A stretch of DNA of 64,000 nt from Spirochaetota bacterium (lineage in GTDB: Bacteria; Spirochaetota; UBA4802; UBA5550): NCBI GenBank assembly GCA_016933025.1, contig JAFGBT010000030.1:1-64000 (forward strand), read 5' to 3'. The notes beneath the pieces were generated by a model. That model ran no database searches, was not told the origin of the DNA, and saw nothing but the letters and a program-made list of their open reading frames with translations. Both the position numbers and the translations under genes were made by a program. Below, piece after piece: positions 54,928 through 61,654 of the stretch; positions within the stretch are counted from its first letter, which is position 1, and the number at the start of each line of letters is the position of its first letter.

Positions 54928-56328
54928 ATGGGCGGATTTTTTGGTGTAGTTTCCAAGGACGACTGCGTGAACGACCTGTATTTCGGAACCGACTATCATT
55001 CGCATCTCGGTACCAAGCGGGGAGGGATGGCGGTCCTTGGGGAGGATGGATACAAGCGCAGCATTCACGACATCTCCAACACCCAGTTCCGCTCAAAATT
55101 CGACGGCGATCTCCCGAAGTTCAAGGGCCGCAAGGGGATTGGTGTCATCAGCGATTACGAGGACCAGCCCCTTATCATCAGGTCGCATCTCGGGGTCTAT
55201 GCCGTAATCACCGTCGGCGTCATAAAGAATCTTGAAGCCATAGCAAAAATGGCTTTCGGGAAACGCACCACGCACTTCTCCGAGATGAGCGGGGGTGAGA
55301 TCAATCCGACCGAGCTGGTGGCCACGCTCATCAATCAGGAGGCGAGTTTCGTAGATGGAATCTATCGCGCACAGGAGTCGATCGAAGGCTCCTGCTCGCT
55401 TCTTCTGCTGACCGAAAACGGAATCTATGCCGCCCGCGACCGTATGGGACGGACCCCCGTGGTGATAGGCAGCAAACCTGGTTCATATGCCGCTGCGTTT
55501 GAAACATCATCGTTCCCCAATTTAAATTATGAGGTCGAAAAATACCTCGGCCCCGGAGAAATAGTTCACATAACCGAGGACGGATTTACCACAGTCCAAA
55601 AGCCGGGGGCCCGCATGCAGATCTGCGCGTTTCTCTGGGTGTATTACGGCTATCCTCCATCATGCTATGAGGAAATCAACGTCGAGGCTGTACGGTACCG
55701 GTGCGGGGCGGCCCTGGCCCGAAACGATTCAACCGAGATCGACCTCGTGGCGGGCATTCCCGATTCCGGTGTCGCCCATGCCATCGGATACGCCAACCAG
55801 GCGAAGAAACCCTACGGCCGCCCCTTTGTTAAATACACCCCGACCTGGCCCCGCAGTTTCATGCCTCAGGAGCAGTCTATCCGCGACCTTGTTGCCCGTA
55901 TGAAACTGATACCGGTCCGCGAATTAATTGAAGGAAAGCGTATCCTGTTTTGCGACGATTCCATTGTGCGGGGAACCCAGTTGAGAGACACCATCAAGAG
56001 GCTTTTTGACTACGGAGCGACTGAAGTGCACATGCGCCCGGCATGTCCGCCTCTCGTGTACGGATGTAAATTCCTGAACTTTTCCCGATCCAGGTCGGCC
56101 CTTGACCTGGCAGGCAGGTTGGCCATCAGGGAGATGGAAGGCACGGATGACGCGCATCTTGAAGAATACGCCTCCGGTCGCGGAGAGCGTTACAGCGCCA
56201 TGATCGAAAAAATACGCTCCCGCCTGGGATTGACGACCCTGCAATATCAGAAACTCGAAGACCTCGTTGAGGCCATCGGACTGCCCCGCGATCAAATTTG
56301 CACCTACTGCTGGGATGGAAGAGAATAA
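54928..56328 (+). CDS. PurF-like amidophosphoribosyltransferase lacking the N-terminal nucleophile
   Basis: 466 aa with the PurF layout: an Ntn-type glutaminase-like half and a PRTase half. The PRPP loop is ILFCDDSIVRGTQL near residue 340; PDSGVAHAIGYA and TPTWPRSFMPQEQSIR are also standard. The N-terminus reads MGGFFGVVSKDDC, with Gly where PurF has the catalytic Cys (MCGIxGI), so glutamine hydrolysis by the usual route is impossible. A PurF-like clade with this N-terminus occurs in several anaerobes as I recall; it may use ammonia or do something else. No other purine gene is nearby. Confidence 0.8.
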   Translation: MGGFFGVVSKDDCVNDLYFGTDYHSHLGTKRGGMAVLGEDGYKRSIHDISNTQFRSKFDGDLPKFKGRKGIGVISDYEDQPLIIRSHLGVYAVITVGVIKNLEAIAKMAFGKRTTHFSEMSGGEINPTELVATLINQEASFVDGIYRAQESIEGSCSLLLLTENGIYAARDRMGRTPVVIGSKPGSYAAAFETSSFPNLNYEVEKYLGPGEIVHITEDGFTTVQKPGARMQICAFLWVYYGYPPSCYEEINVEAVRYRCGAALARNDSTEIDLVAGIPDSGVAHAIGYANQAKKPYGRPFVKYTPTWPRSFMPQEQSIRDLVARMKLIPVRELIEGKRILFCDDSIVRGTQLRDTIKRLFDYGATEVHMRPACPPLVYGCKFLNFSRSRSALDLAGRLAIREMEGTDDAHLEEYASGRGERYSAMIEKIRSRLGLTTLQYQKLEDLVEAIGLPRDQICTYCWDGRE

Positions 56329-56343
56329 ACGTCTATCAATATA

Positions 56344-56387
56344 TCAATGAAAGACTCCCGGCCTTAAAGCCGGGAGTCTTTCATTGA
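56344..56387. terminator. Strong 19-bp hairpin after the PurF-like gene
   Basis: Perfect 19-bp stem with a 6-base loop; arms at 56344-56362 and 56369-56387 (core GACTCCCGGC/GCCGGGAGTC), with the T-rich part (CTTTCATTGA) inside the right arm. Starts 16 bases after the stop codon. Confidence 0.85.
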
Positions 56388-56519
56388 TCATTGCTTTAGA
56401 TGCTCCCACAAGACAGTATTCTAACCAGGTTATAGATGATTTACTGTTGGATTATATAATATGGATTCGTTGCGGGAACAATGTTCATGCAAAAATTTAC
56501 CATACTATTAAATAAATAC

Positions 56520-56547
56520 TTGACCTATCATTATTAGAATGTATATT
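56520..56547 (+). promoter_or_regulatory. Promoter of mazEF
   Basis: TTGACC (56520-56525), 16-base spacer, TATATT (56542-56547), about 35 bases before the antitoxin ATG. A second -10, TACAAT, lies at 56557-56562. GTAT/ATAC half-palindromes around 56541-56560 could be the autoregulatory MazE site. Confidence 0.45.
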
Positions 56548-56579
56548 CAATGTAGATACAATACTATTCGGGGAATACC

Positions 56580-56819
56580 ATGAGGGTCAAGATACAGAAA
56601 TGGGGAAATAGTCTGGCAATACGCATACCGTCCTCGTATGCAAAAGATGCTGGGATAACAAACGGAACGGTTGCAGATATAAAAGTATCCAATGAATCGT
56701 TAGTTGTTAAGCCGATAAAAAAGAATTATAGACTCGACGATCTTCTCCGGGGTATCAAACGCTCAAACCTTCATGTCGAAACTGATAGCGGCTCTTCAAC
56801 CGGTAATGAATCATGGTAA
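56580..56819 (+). CDS. mazE: MazE-type antitoxin (AbrB fold)
   Basis: 79 aa. N-terminal AbrB/MazE DNA-binding domain: VKIQKWGNSLAIRIPSSYAK, then LVVKPIKKNYRLDDLL; the C-terminus is polar and would wrap around the toxin. MazE neutralises MazF and represses the operon. The end overlaps the toxin start by 7 bases. Confidence 0.93.
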   Translation: MRVKIQKWGNSLAIRIPSSYAKDAGITNGTVADIKVSNESLVVKPIKKNYRLDDLLRGIKRSNLHVETDSGSSTGNESW

Positions 56820-57157
56820 AATCAAAATCCTACATTCCTGGGCGAGGGGATATTGTATGGCTTGATTTTACTCCTCAATCAGGACATGAACAGCGTGGCA
56901 GAAGACCGGCGGTGGTAATCTCTCCTAAATCGTACAATTCAAAAACAAATCTTGCTCTTTTCTGTCCGATAACATCAAAGGTAAAAGGCTATCCCTTTGA
57001 AGTATCTGTTCAGTCTAAATCCAAAATCAATGGAGTAATACTTTCAGACCAGATCAAAAACCTTGACTGGAATGCCCGCAGTGCCGAGCTCATTGATTGT
57101 TTGGATGAAGAGACGATGGATGAATTGATTGCAAAAATACGCACACTGATAGATTGA
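56813..57157 (+). CDS. mazF: MazF/PemK-type endoribonuclease toxin
   Basis: 114 aa, typical length. PGRGDIVWLDFTPQSGHEQR then GRRPAVVISP is the MazF signature; the Arg and Thr residues needed for RNA cleavage (R in EQRGRRP, T in FCPITSKVKGYPFEV) are kept, so the toxin looks active. Cleavage specificity cannot be predicted. Confidence 0.94.
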   Translation: MVKSKSYIPGRGDIVWLDFTPQSGHEQRGRRPAVVISPKSYNSKTNLALFCPITSKVKGYPFEVSVQSKSKINGVILSDQIKNLDWNARSAELIDCLDEETMDELIAKIRTLID

Positions 57158-57202
57158 CAACCTGCATTAATACTGACCCCAATGAACATCGATCGCATAA
57201 AT

Positions 57203-57236
57203 AAAAAAAGGCGCTTTCCGGAGTTCGAAAAGCGCC
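57203..57236 (-). terminator. Minus-strand terminator for the XRE regulator transcript
   Basis: GGCGCTTT/AAAGCGCC stem with an 11-base loop (57210-57236), followed on the minus strand by seven T (57209-57203). It lies between mazF and the 77-bp repeat and would stop minus-strand transcription. Confidence 0.75.
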
Positions 57237-57245
57237 CATGCTCCC

Positions 57246-57322
57246 AGAATCCGATAAAGCGAGAACCGCGTTAGAGGACCTTATTTTAAACCTGAAAATA
57301 TGGTATAATAGCAAAGCAGCAT
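57246..57322. repeat. 77-bp dispersed repeat, copy 1
   Basis: Aligns without gaps to 58613-58689 with 66 of 77 bases identical (about 86%). Shared core segments include AATATGGTATAA and AGCGAGAA. No ORF of its own is convincing; minus-strand translation is open but has no start signals. Confidence 0.8.
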
Positions 57323-57386
57323 GAAAAATATGACCGATTTTGTATGGTGCCACAAAAACAAAGGTTTTCACAGTAGTGGAGAATTC

Positions 57387-57599
57387 CTAATCATCTGTCC
57401 TTTTCAAGAAGAATTCGAGCGGCTTTTTATATAGTTTTGCAAATTTTGCGGCCTCAACAATATCCACGCGTCGTTCTCCCGATTCGCATTTCGAAATGTA
57501 TGACTGGTGCTGCTTTAATTTTTTCGAGACTTCGCCCTGGGTCATTCCCGACTCTTTCCGGGCCTGCCTCAATCGTTTCAGGAATGATTGATATTCCAT
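57387..57599 (-). CDS. XRE-family helix-turn-helix regulator, small
   Basis: 70 aa from the ATG at 57599; a GTG at 57620 would add 7 residues but falls at the predicted transcription start. Nearly the whole protein is one HTH_3 domain: LRQARKESGMTQGEVSKKLK, then HQSYISKCESGERRVDIVEA. It is probably a repressor of its own promoter and of the divergent lipoprotein gene, through the palindrome at 57647-57667. The usual toxin partner of such antitoxin-like proteins is not seen. Confidence 0.8.
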   Translation of the reverse strand: MEYQSFLKRLRQARKESGMTQGEVSKKLKQHQSYISKCESGERRVDIVEAAKFAKLYKKPLEFFLKRTDD

Positions 57600-57627
57600 T
57601 GTATAAATCGAGTTTTTCACTTGTCAT

Positions 57628-57656
57628 ATTATAAATCCCATATTAGAATATCCCAA
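57628..57656 (-). promoter_or_regulatory. Promoter of the XRE regulator
   Basis: Minus strand: TTGGGA (57656-57651), 17 bases, TATAAT (57633-57628). The -35 lies inside the palindrome, as expected for self-repression. Confidence 0.6.
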
Positions 57657-57667
57657 ATTGGGATATT
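57647..57667. promoter_or_regulatory. 21-base palindromic operator between divergent genes
   Basis: AATATCCCAA, one central A, TTGGGATATT: perfect arms. It covers the -35 of the minus-strand promoter and abuts a plus-strand TATAAT (57668-57673). A related half site (AATCCCATATT) lies nearby at about 57634. Confidence 0.65.
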
Positions 57668-57707
57668 TATAATTTCGGAAAAAGTTAATAATCCGGGGGA
57701 TATTATC

Positions 57708-58325
57708 ATGAAAAGCATACTGCCGTGCCTTGTTATCGGAATGCTGCTCTCATGCAGCGGTATGAGTATCCGTTCAGAATCAAAGGCCGATTATAAAAGC
57801 TATTTAAGTTATAAAAGCAAAACAGATTATTGGGACGAAAGAGAATTCTGCTTCCTCCATGCCCTTTATATTGATTGTGAGGCCGCCAAAAGAGAGGGGA
57901 TTGAAGTATCAGAATGCGGCATGGTAGACTTTGATAAAGAATTTGCCGCAATGAGAGAGAAATATGCAATAAACAAAGAATATCCAAATATATTTATCAT
58001 TCCCGATTCAACATATACTGTCTATACAGGCAAGGCGGGGCTTTCTCCAATGAACAATCCCCATGTAAAGGCGTATGCTGTAACCGCCCGGATATACAAC
58101 CTCGGTGATGAGCCAATTAACGCGATAAAAGTGACGTATGTTCTGTTCGATAATTTTGACAAACCAATCGCAACCGGCTCAATTGAGGCATCTTTCAGCG
58201 GGCATCCATACTATAAGCCGGTAGGGAAGAATCAGATGGCTGTCATTCAAAGTGAAAAATATTTTGATGACATATCGCCAAATACCGTTGGAAGAATTAA
58301 ATTAGGAGTAAGCATGGTTCGGTAA
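57708..58325 (+). CDS. Lipoprotein of unknown function
   Basis: 205 aa from the ATG at 57708 (GGGGGA upstream). Signal peptide ends IGMLLSC. The middle is charged and aromatic (DERNF-like DEREFCFLHALYIDCEA); the C-terminal half is a beta-rich domain (AYAVTARIYNLGDEPINAIK, then VTYVLFDNFDKPIATG) similar in style to FxLYD/DUF-type sandwich domains, which I cannot name firmly. It is divergent from the XRE regulator and is followed by a 60-aa ORF. Confidence 0.7.
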   Translation: MKSILPCLVIGMLLSCSGMSIRSESKADYKSYLSYKSKTDYWDEREFCFLHALYIDCEAAKREGIEVSECGMVDFDKEFAAMREKYAINKEYPNIFIIPDSTYTVYTGKAGLSPMNNPHVKAYAVTARIYNLGDEPINAIKVTYVLFDNFDKPIATGSIEASFSGHPYYKPVGKNQMAVIQSEKYFDDISPNTVGRIKLGVSMVR

Positions 58326-58343
58326 CTGAAATAGGAGGAATTT

Positions 58344-58526
58344 ATGACGGAAAGCGACGGGAAGATAACCATAACCGTTGACCGTGGACTTTATCCAAAG
58401 GCAAGCAGATACTCGCCGGAAGCCCTTAAAAATATATTATTTAACCTGGCAGAACTTCACCGTGTCGAGCCGACCGTGAATAATCTTACTATGATGTTAA
58501 ACCTGCTGGAAAGTGACTTGGAATAA
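58344..58526 (+). CDS. Small protein of unknown function, 60 aa
   Basis: Begins MTESDGKITITVDRGLYPKA; helical in its second half (LKNILFNLAELHRVEPTVNN). AGGAGGA sits at ideal spacing before the ATG, 18 bases after the lipoprotein stop, so it is probably expressed with it. The N-terminus is reminiscent of His-Xaa-Ser or GatB-type small domains, but I would not name it. Confidence 0.6.
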   Translation: MTESDGKITITVDRGLYPKASRYSPEALKNILFNLAELHRVEPTVNNLTMMLNLLESDLE

Positions 58527-58612
58527 TACTTGCGAATCAGATGGTATGAGCATCCACCGCCCACCACAAAATAAACAAGCGGGAAAGTTCCCACTCGTCC
58601 AGACCTTCTGAT

Positions 58613-58689
58613 AGAATTCGATATAGCGAGAATCGCGTTATAGGGCCTTATTCTCAACCTCAAAATATGGTATAACAGTAAAGCCGCAT
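58613..58689. repeat. 77-bp dispersed repeat, copy 2
   Basis: Same orientation as 57246-57322, 11 substitutions, no gaps. The two copies bracket the XRE regulator, the lipoprotein and the 60-aa gene. Confidence 0.8.
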
Positions 58690-58768
58690 AACAATATAAA
58701 ATAATTGACATCAACCGAAAAATATGTATGTAATTCTGAAATATTTCATTTATTTCTGATAGTTGGCT

Positions 58769-59392
58769 ATGGAAAATTATTCAAAAGACATATTGATTCT
58801 AATCCAATATTTATTACCTGGCTTTGTCACAGCATGGATTTTTTATGCATTTACGTCTTACATTAAACCTTCTCAATTTGAACGTGTTATTCAAGCATTG
58901 ATTTATACAATCATAGTTCAAGCAATTGTATATGTTATACAAAAAATATTATACTGGATTGGAGAATGGGAGAAAATACAAAAATGTGTTGGAGAATGGA
59001 ATAGTTCTGTAAACTTAATTTATTCGTTAATCATAGCCATACTTCTTGGCTTTCTTTTTACTTATTTTGCAAATAACGATAAATTTCATAACCTGATACG
59101 CCGTGTAAATATTACAAGAGAAACATCCTATCCCTCTGAATGGTTCCGTGCTTTTTTGAAAAATATAACTTTTATTGTTCTTCATCTGAAAGATGAAAGG
59201 AGAATAATGGGTTGGCCCGTTGAGTGGCCTTCTAACCCTAAACATGGTCATTTCATGTTAACGAATGCATCTTGGTTAGATGGGAATAAAGCAATAAAAA
59301 TAAAAGGTTCTGAATACATTTTAATCAATAATGATGATGTTAAATGGGTTGAATTTTTAGAAAAAACATGGGAGAAAAAACATGGGAAATGA
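58769..59392 (+). CDS. DUF6338-like membrane protein
   Basis: 207 aa from the ATG at 58769. Three hydrophobic helices in the first 110 residues (LILIQYLLPGFVTAWIFYAF at the start, the P-G-F turn being typical of DUF6338; LIYSLIIAILLGFLFTYFA). The rest is a soluble domain with GWPVEWPSNPKHGHFMLTNA. The coding region is strongly AT-rich compared with the chromosome to the left, a sign of transfer. Function unknown. It overlaps a proline-rich microgene. Confidence 0.7.
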   Translation: MENYSKDILILIQYLLPGFVTAWIFYAFTSYIKPSQFERVIQALIYTIIVQAIVYVIQKILYWIGEWEKIQKCVGEWNSSVNLIYSLIIAILLGFLFTYFANNDKFHNLIRRVNITRETSYPSEWFRAFLKNITFIVLHLKDERRIMGWPVEWPSNPKHGHFMLTNASWLDGNKAIKIKGSEYILINNDDVKWVEFLEKTWEKKHGK

Positions 59393-59540
59393 CAAGCCAA
59401 AGCCGCCAGCAACAAATCCACCAAAACCAAATCAAGTACTAAAAAAGGGTATAAACGAAGGGGTCAATGTAAATGTTAATCCACCCCCTCCCAATTATAC
59501 TCCAAAGCCACCAACGGCACCACCAAAACCAAAAAAATAA
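59382..59540 (+). CDS. Proline-rich 52-aa microprotein overlapping the DUF6338-like gene
   Basis: MGNDKPKPPATNPPKPNQVL, then a short GINEGVNVNVNPPPP stretch and a KPPTAPPKPKK-type tail. GGGAGA precedes the ATG, which lies 11 bases inside the end of the upstream gene in another frame. The composition (about a third proline, plus lysine and asparagine) suggests a disordered, cationic peptide, perhaps binding the cytoplasmic domain of its neighbour. No homologue known to me. Confidence 0.6.
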   Translation: MGNDKPKPPATNPPKPNQVLKKGINEGVNVNVNPPPPNYTPKPPTAPPKPKK

Positions 59541-59543
59541 TAA

Positions 59544-59579
59544 TCAAGAATATTGAATGCTTGATATTTATATTCTTGA
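59544..59579. repeat. Inverted repeat after the proline-rich gene
   Basis: TCAAGAATAT/ATATTCTTGA, 10-bp perfect arms with a 16-base loop, immediately after the stop. Probably a transcript-end structure. The rest of 59541-59816 shows no convincing gene. Confidence 0.5.
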
Positions 59580-59816
59580 AGAAGATGTATTTGCTGGTAA
59601 AGAGCCGACGGTTAGCTGTGTTACTGACAGTTTAGCTATTGGTGGCATTCATAATAATAAAGTAAAATAAAGATTAACTTTTAATGATGAAAAAAGTTTT
59701 TTCAAGTGCATCTCCCGACTAATCAGTGAGATGTTATTATCAAAATCAAGGGTTAAAAATATCTTGATTATAAGTGCTCATGGCATCCAACAGCAGGAGT
59801 AACCTAAATAGAATTT

Positions 59817-60287
59817 ATGAGCATCCCCTGGTCCGACATTGAAGCCGATTATCTCACCGGCATGAAGCCAAAAGCTATCGTAAAGAAGTATAGCCGGTAC
59901 AAACTACTCCCTAAAACCCTCGACAGCCGTATTACCCGGAACAAGTTGAAGCCCCTGCAAAGTGAAATGCGGGAGAAATGCAGGGAAAAAATGATGGATG
60001 AATTTGCCAGGGAAATGGCATGGGAGCAGATTAGGGTAAGGCAGATGTGGGCGGAGACAAGCGAGGCCGCTCATGACATCATTCTTGCCAAATTGAAGAA
60101 GACGAAAAAGGCGAGAGAGATTGCGCAGCTCGTCAATTCCCTCGAAACCTGCCGCAAGACGATGTGGCAGGTTTATGAAATGCCGGACATCAAGGCAGAG
60201 TCCCCATCGTCCGGGCCGAGCGGTCCTCAACCACTGGTCGTGAACTTCCATACTATCCAGGATGCAGAGCTATGGGACGCTGAATGA
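59817..60287 (+). CDS. Terminase small subunit-like / HTH protein
   Basis: 156 aa. The N-terminus (IPWSDIEADYLTGMKPKAIV, then KKYSRYKLLPKTLDSRITRN) reads like the DNA-binding helix-turn-helix of phage terminase small subunits; the rest is helical and charged, ending in a proline/serine-rich tail. No terminase large subunit or other phage gene follows, so it may be a prophage relic or a regulator. The nearest ribosome-binding-like sequence is too far upstream. Confidence 0.5.
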   Translation: MSIPWSDIEADYLTGMKPKAIVKKYSRYKLLPKTLDSRITRNKLKPLQSEMREKCREKMMDEFAREMAWEQIRVRQMWAETSEAAHDIILAKLKKTKKAREIAQLVNSLETCRKTMWQVYEMPDIKAESPSSGPSGPQPLVVNFHTIQDAELWDAE

Positions 60288-60341
60288 CCGAAGTTTATTT
60301 CCCCGCCTTTTAAATATTTAGTTGCATTGTGCGTCGTGTTA

Positions 60342-60385
60342 TGTCATGTTATACACAGAATATTCCTTTTGTGTACAATATGACA
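60342..60385. repeat. 44-bp inverted repeat resembling a tyrosine-recombinase core site
   Basis: 19-base arms at 60342-60360 and 60367-60385, 16 of 19 positions complementary, around a 6-base centre TATTCC. Outer ends are TGTCAT/ATGACA and inner parts TACACA/TGTGTA-like. It ends 7 bases before the recombinase ATG. Inverted arms around a 6-8 base centre is the layout of Xer/Cre-type crossover sites; it could instead be the recombinase's own operator. Confidence 0.6.
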
Positions 60386-60392
60386 GGAACGT

Positions 60393-61232
60393 ATGAGTGA
60401 CTACGGAATAGTTAAACAGACTACCCGGCAGGAAGCAATTGCCTTCCGAAACAAGAAGCTTCTCGCCAGTTCCCGAGGCCGGTACCGGAACGCGGTCAAT
60501 AATTATTACGCCTACCTGGCCCGGAATGGCCTTCCAGACGCAATAGAATCGGTCAGGGAGTGGCTTGCCACTATAAGCAACCCATCTACCTACAATTTGA
60601 GCCTGCAAGCCCTTAAAGAGTTCCTGTTAAAGCGCTTCGAAAATGAGTCCCCGGAACGCCGCCTCGAACTGCGGGAATCCCTTGAATCTATACGCCGCAA
60701 GCGGGCAAAGGAAGCCAAGACCAACCTCGAATATCTGAACAAGACCCAGATAGACACCCTCTGCCAGCTCGCCACGCCGACGATATCCATGTTTATTCAG
60801 GCAATGTTCTGGTCCGGCTGCCGGGTCAGCGAGCTGGTGAACATCAAGCTTAAAGATTGCACGGTCGGCAGCTCCGTGGCCATCAGGGTGGTCGGCAAGG
60901 GGAATAAGGAGCGTGAAGTGTATATCCCCAGGAAGCTCTATAACACGATTACAGGACTGTTCAAGGGTACCGTGTACCTCTTCGAGACCAAAGAGAAGCG
61001 GCCCTATCGCCGCGAGTTCATAACCCATGAGATAACCCGGCAGGCAAAGCAGAAAATGGACATCAAGATTAGCGCCCATACGTTGCGTCATTCAAAAGCC
61101 ATGTTCCTGAAAGAGATTCAGGGACTGTCGGCGGACAGGATTGCCAAGGCATTGGGGCATAGCTCCGTGGTGACGACATTGAAATACTACTTCCATGGGA
61201 CCCCGACGGCGGCAGAGCAGGGGATAGAGTAA
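60393..61232 (+). CDS. Tyrosine recombinase/phage-type integrase
   Basis: 279 aa. N-terminal SAM-like core-binding domain (residues 20-100), catalytic domain with R144 (SGCRVSELVN), K169 (VVGKGNKERE), H229-xx-R232 (SAHTLRHSKA), H256 (LGHSSVVTTL) and Y265 or Y266 (LKYYFHG), so all catalytic residues are present. Short length and no arm-binding domain resemble XerC/D-type and archaeal-type integrases. AGGA precedes the ATG. It faces into the GIY-YIG, membrane and hsdM genes. Confidence 0.93.
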   Translation: MSDYGIVKQTTRQEAIAFRNKKLLASSRGRYRNAVNNYYAYLARNGLPDAIESVREWLATISNPSTYNLSLQALKEFLLKRFENESPERRLELRESLESIRRKRAKEAKTNLEYLNKTQIDTLCQLATPTISMFIQAMFWSGCRVSELVNIKLKDCTVGSSVAIRVVGKGNKEREVYIPRKLYNTITGLFKGTVYLFETKEKRPYRREFITHEITRQAKQKMDIKISAHTLRHSKAMFLKEIQGLSADRIAKALGHSSVVTTLKYYFHGTPTAAEQGIE

Positions 61233-61241
61233 TTTACCATC

Positions 61242-61640
61242 ATGGATAATTATATGGATAAAGATGATGTTTATAGAAACTTGATTAAATTATTTGATGA
61301 AATTCTCGCTCAACCATTTTTAAAGAAAGGTGCCGAATGGGCTGGAAAAAGTTGGCCTGAATGGGATGAAGGTAAAACATGGAAACCAGAAGAAAATGGA
61401 GTTTATATTTTATGGAACGAGAAAACTGATAATTCAAAAGGAATTCAGCCAATATATATTGGTGAAGGAATTACGGGGAAAAGAGTTTGGGATAGTTTCC
61501 AAAAGCGTGTAAATTGGCATTATGCGCAAATTCTATATTCAGATATTATATCCAATAAGACCAAAGAAGCTACGCAATGGAGAAAGTTATTAGAACGGTT
61601 TTGCATTGTAGTATTGAACCCTATCGAAAATAAGAATTAG
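61242..61640 (+). CDS. GIY-YIG-like nuclease domain protein
   Basis: 132 aa. NGVYILWNEKTDNSKGIQPI followed by YIGEGITGKRVWDSFQKR matches the GIY-YIG core (GVY, YIG, then Arg). A later Glu (LLERFCIVVLNP) and Asn fit the rest of the active site. The first 50 residues are an extension. Single-domain GIY-YIG proteins can act in restriction or repair; the role here is unknown. It follows the integrase by 9 bases and is AT-rich. An ATG at 61254 is an alternative start. Confidence 0.7.
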   Translation: MDNYMDKDDVYRNLIKLFDEILAQPFLKKGAEWAGKSWPEWDEGKTWKPEENGVYILWNEKTDNSKGIQPIYIGEGITGKRVWDSFQKRVNWHYAQILYSDIISNKTKEATQWRKLLERFCIVVLNPIENKN

Positions 61641-61654
61641 GATTTCAATATCGC

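Noticed and set aside
57090-57371. Minus-strand ORF across repeat copy 1, with a similar frame over copy 2
   Set aside because: The shared peptide arises from the 77-bp repeat. Substitutions between the copies are not confined to silent positions and there are no start signals, so it is treated as a repeat and not a gene.
59557-59670. 37-codon ORF after the proline-rich gene
   Set aside because: No ribosome binding site and its start lies in the loop of an inverted repeat; nothing supports translation.
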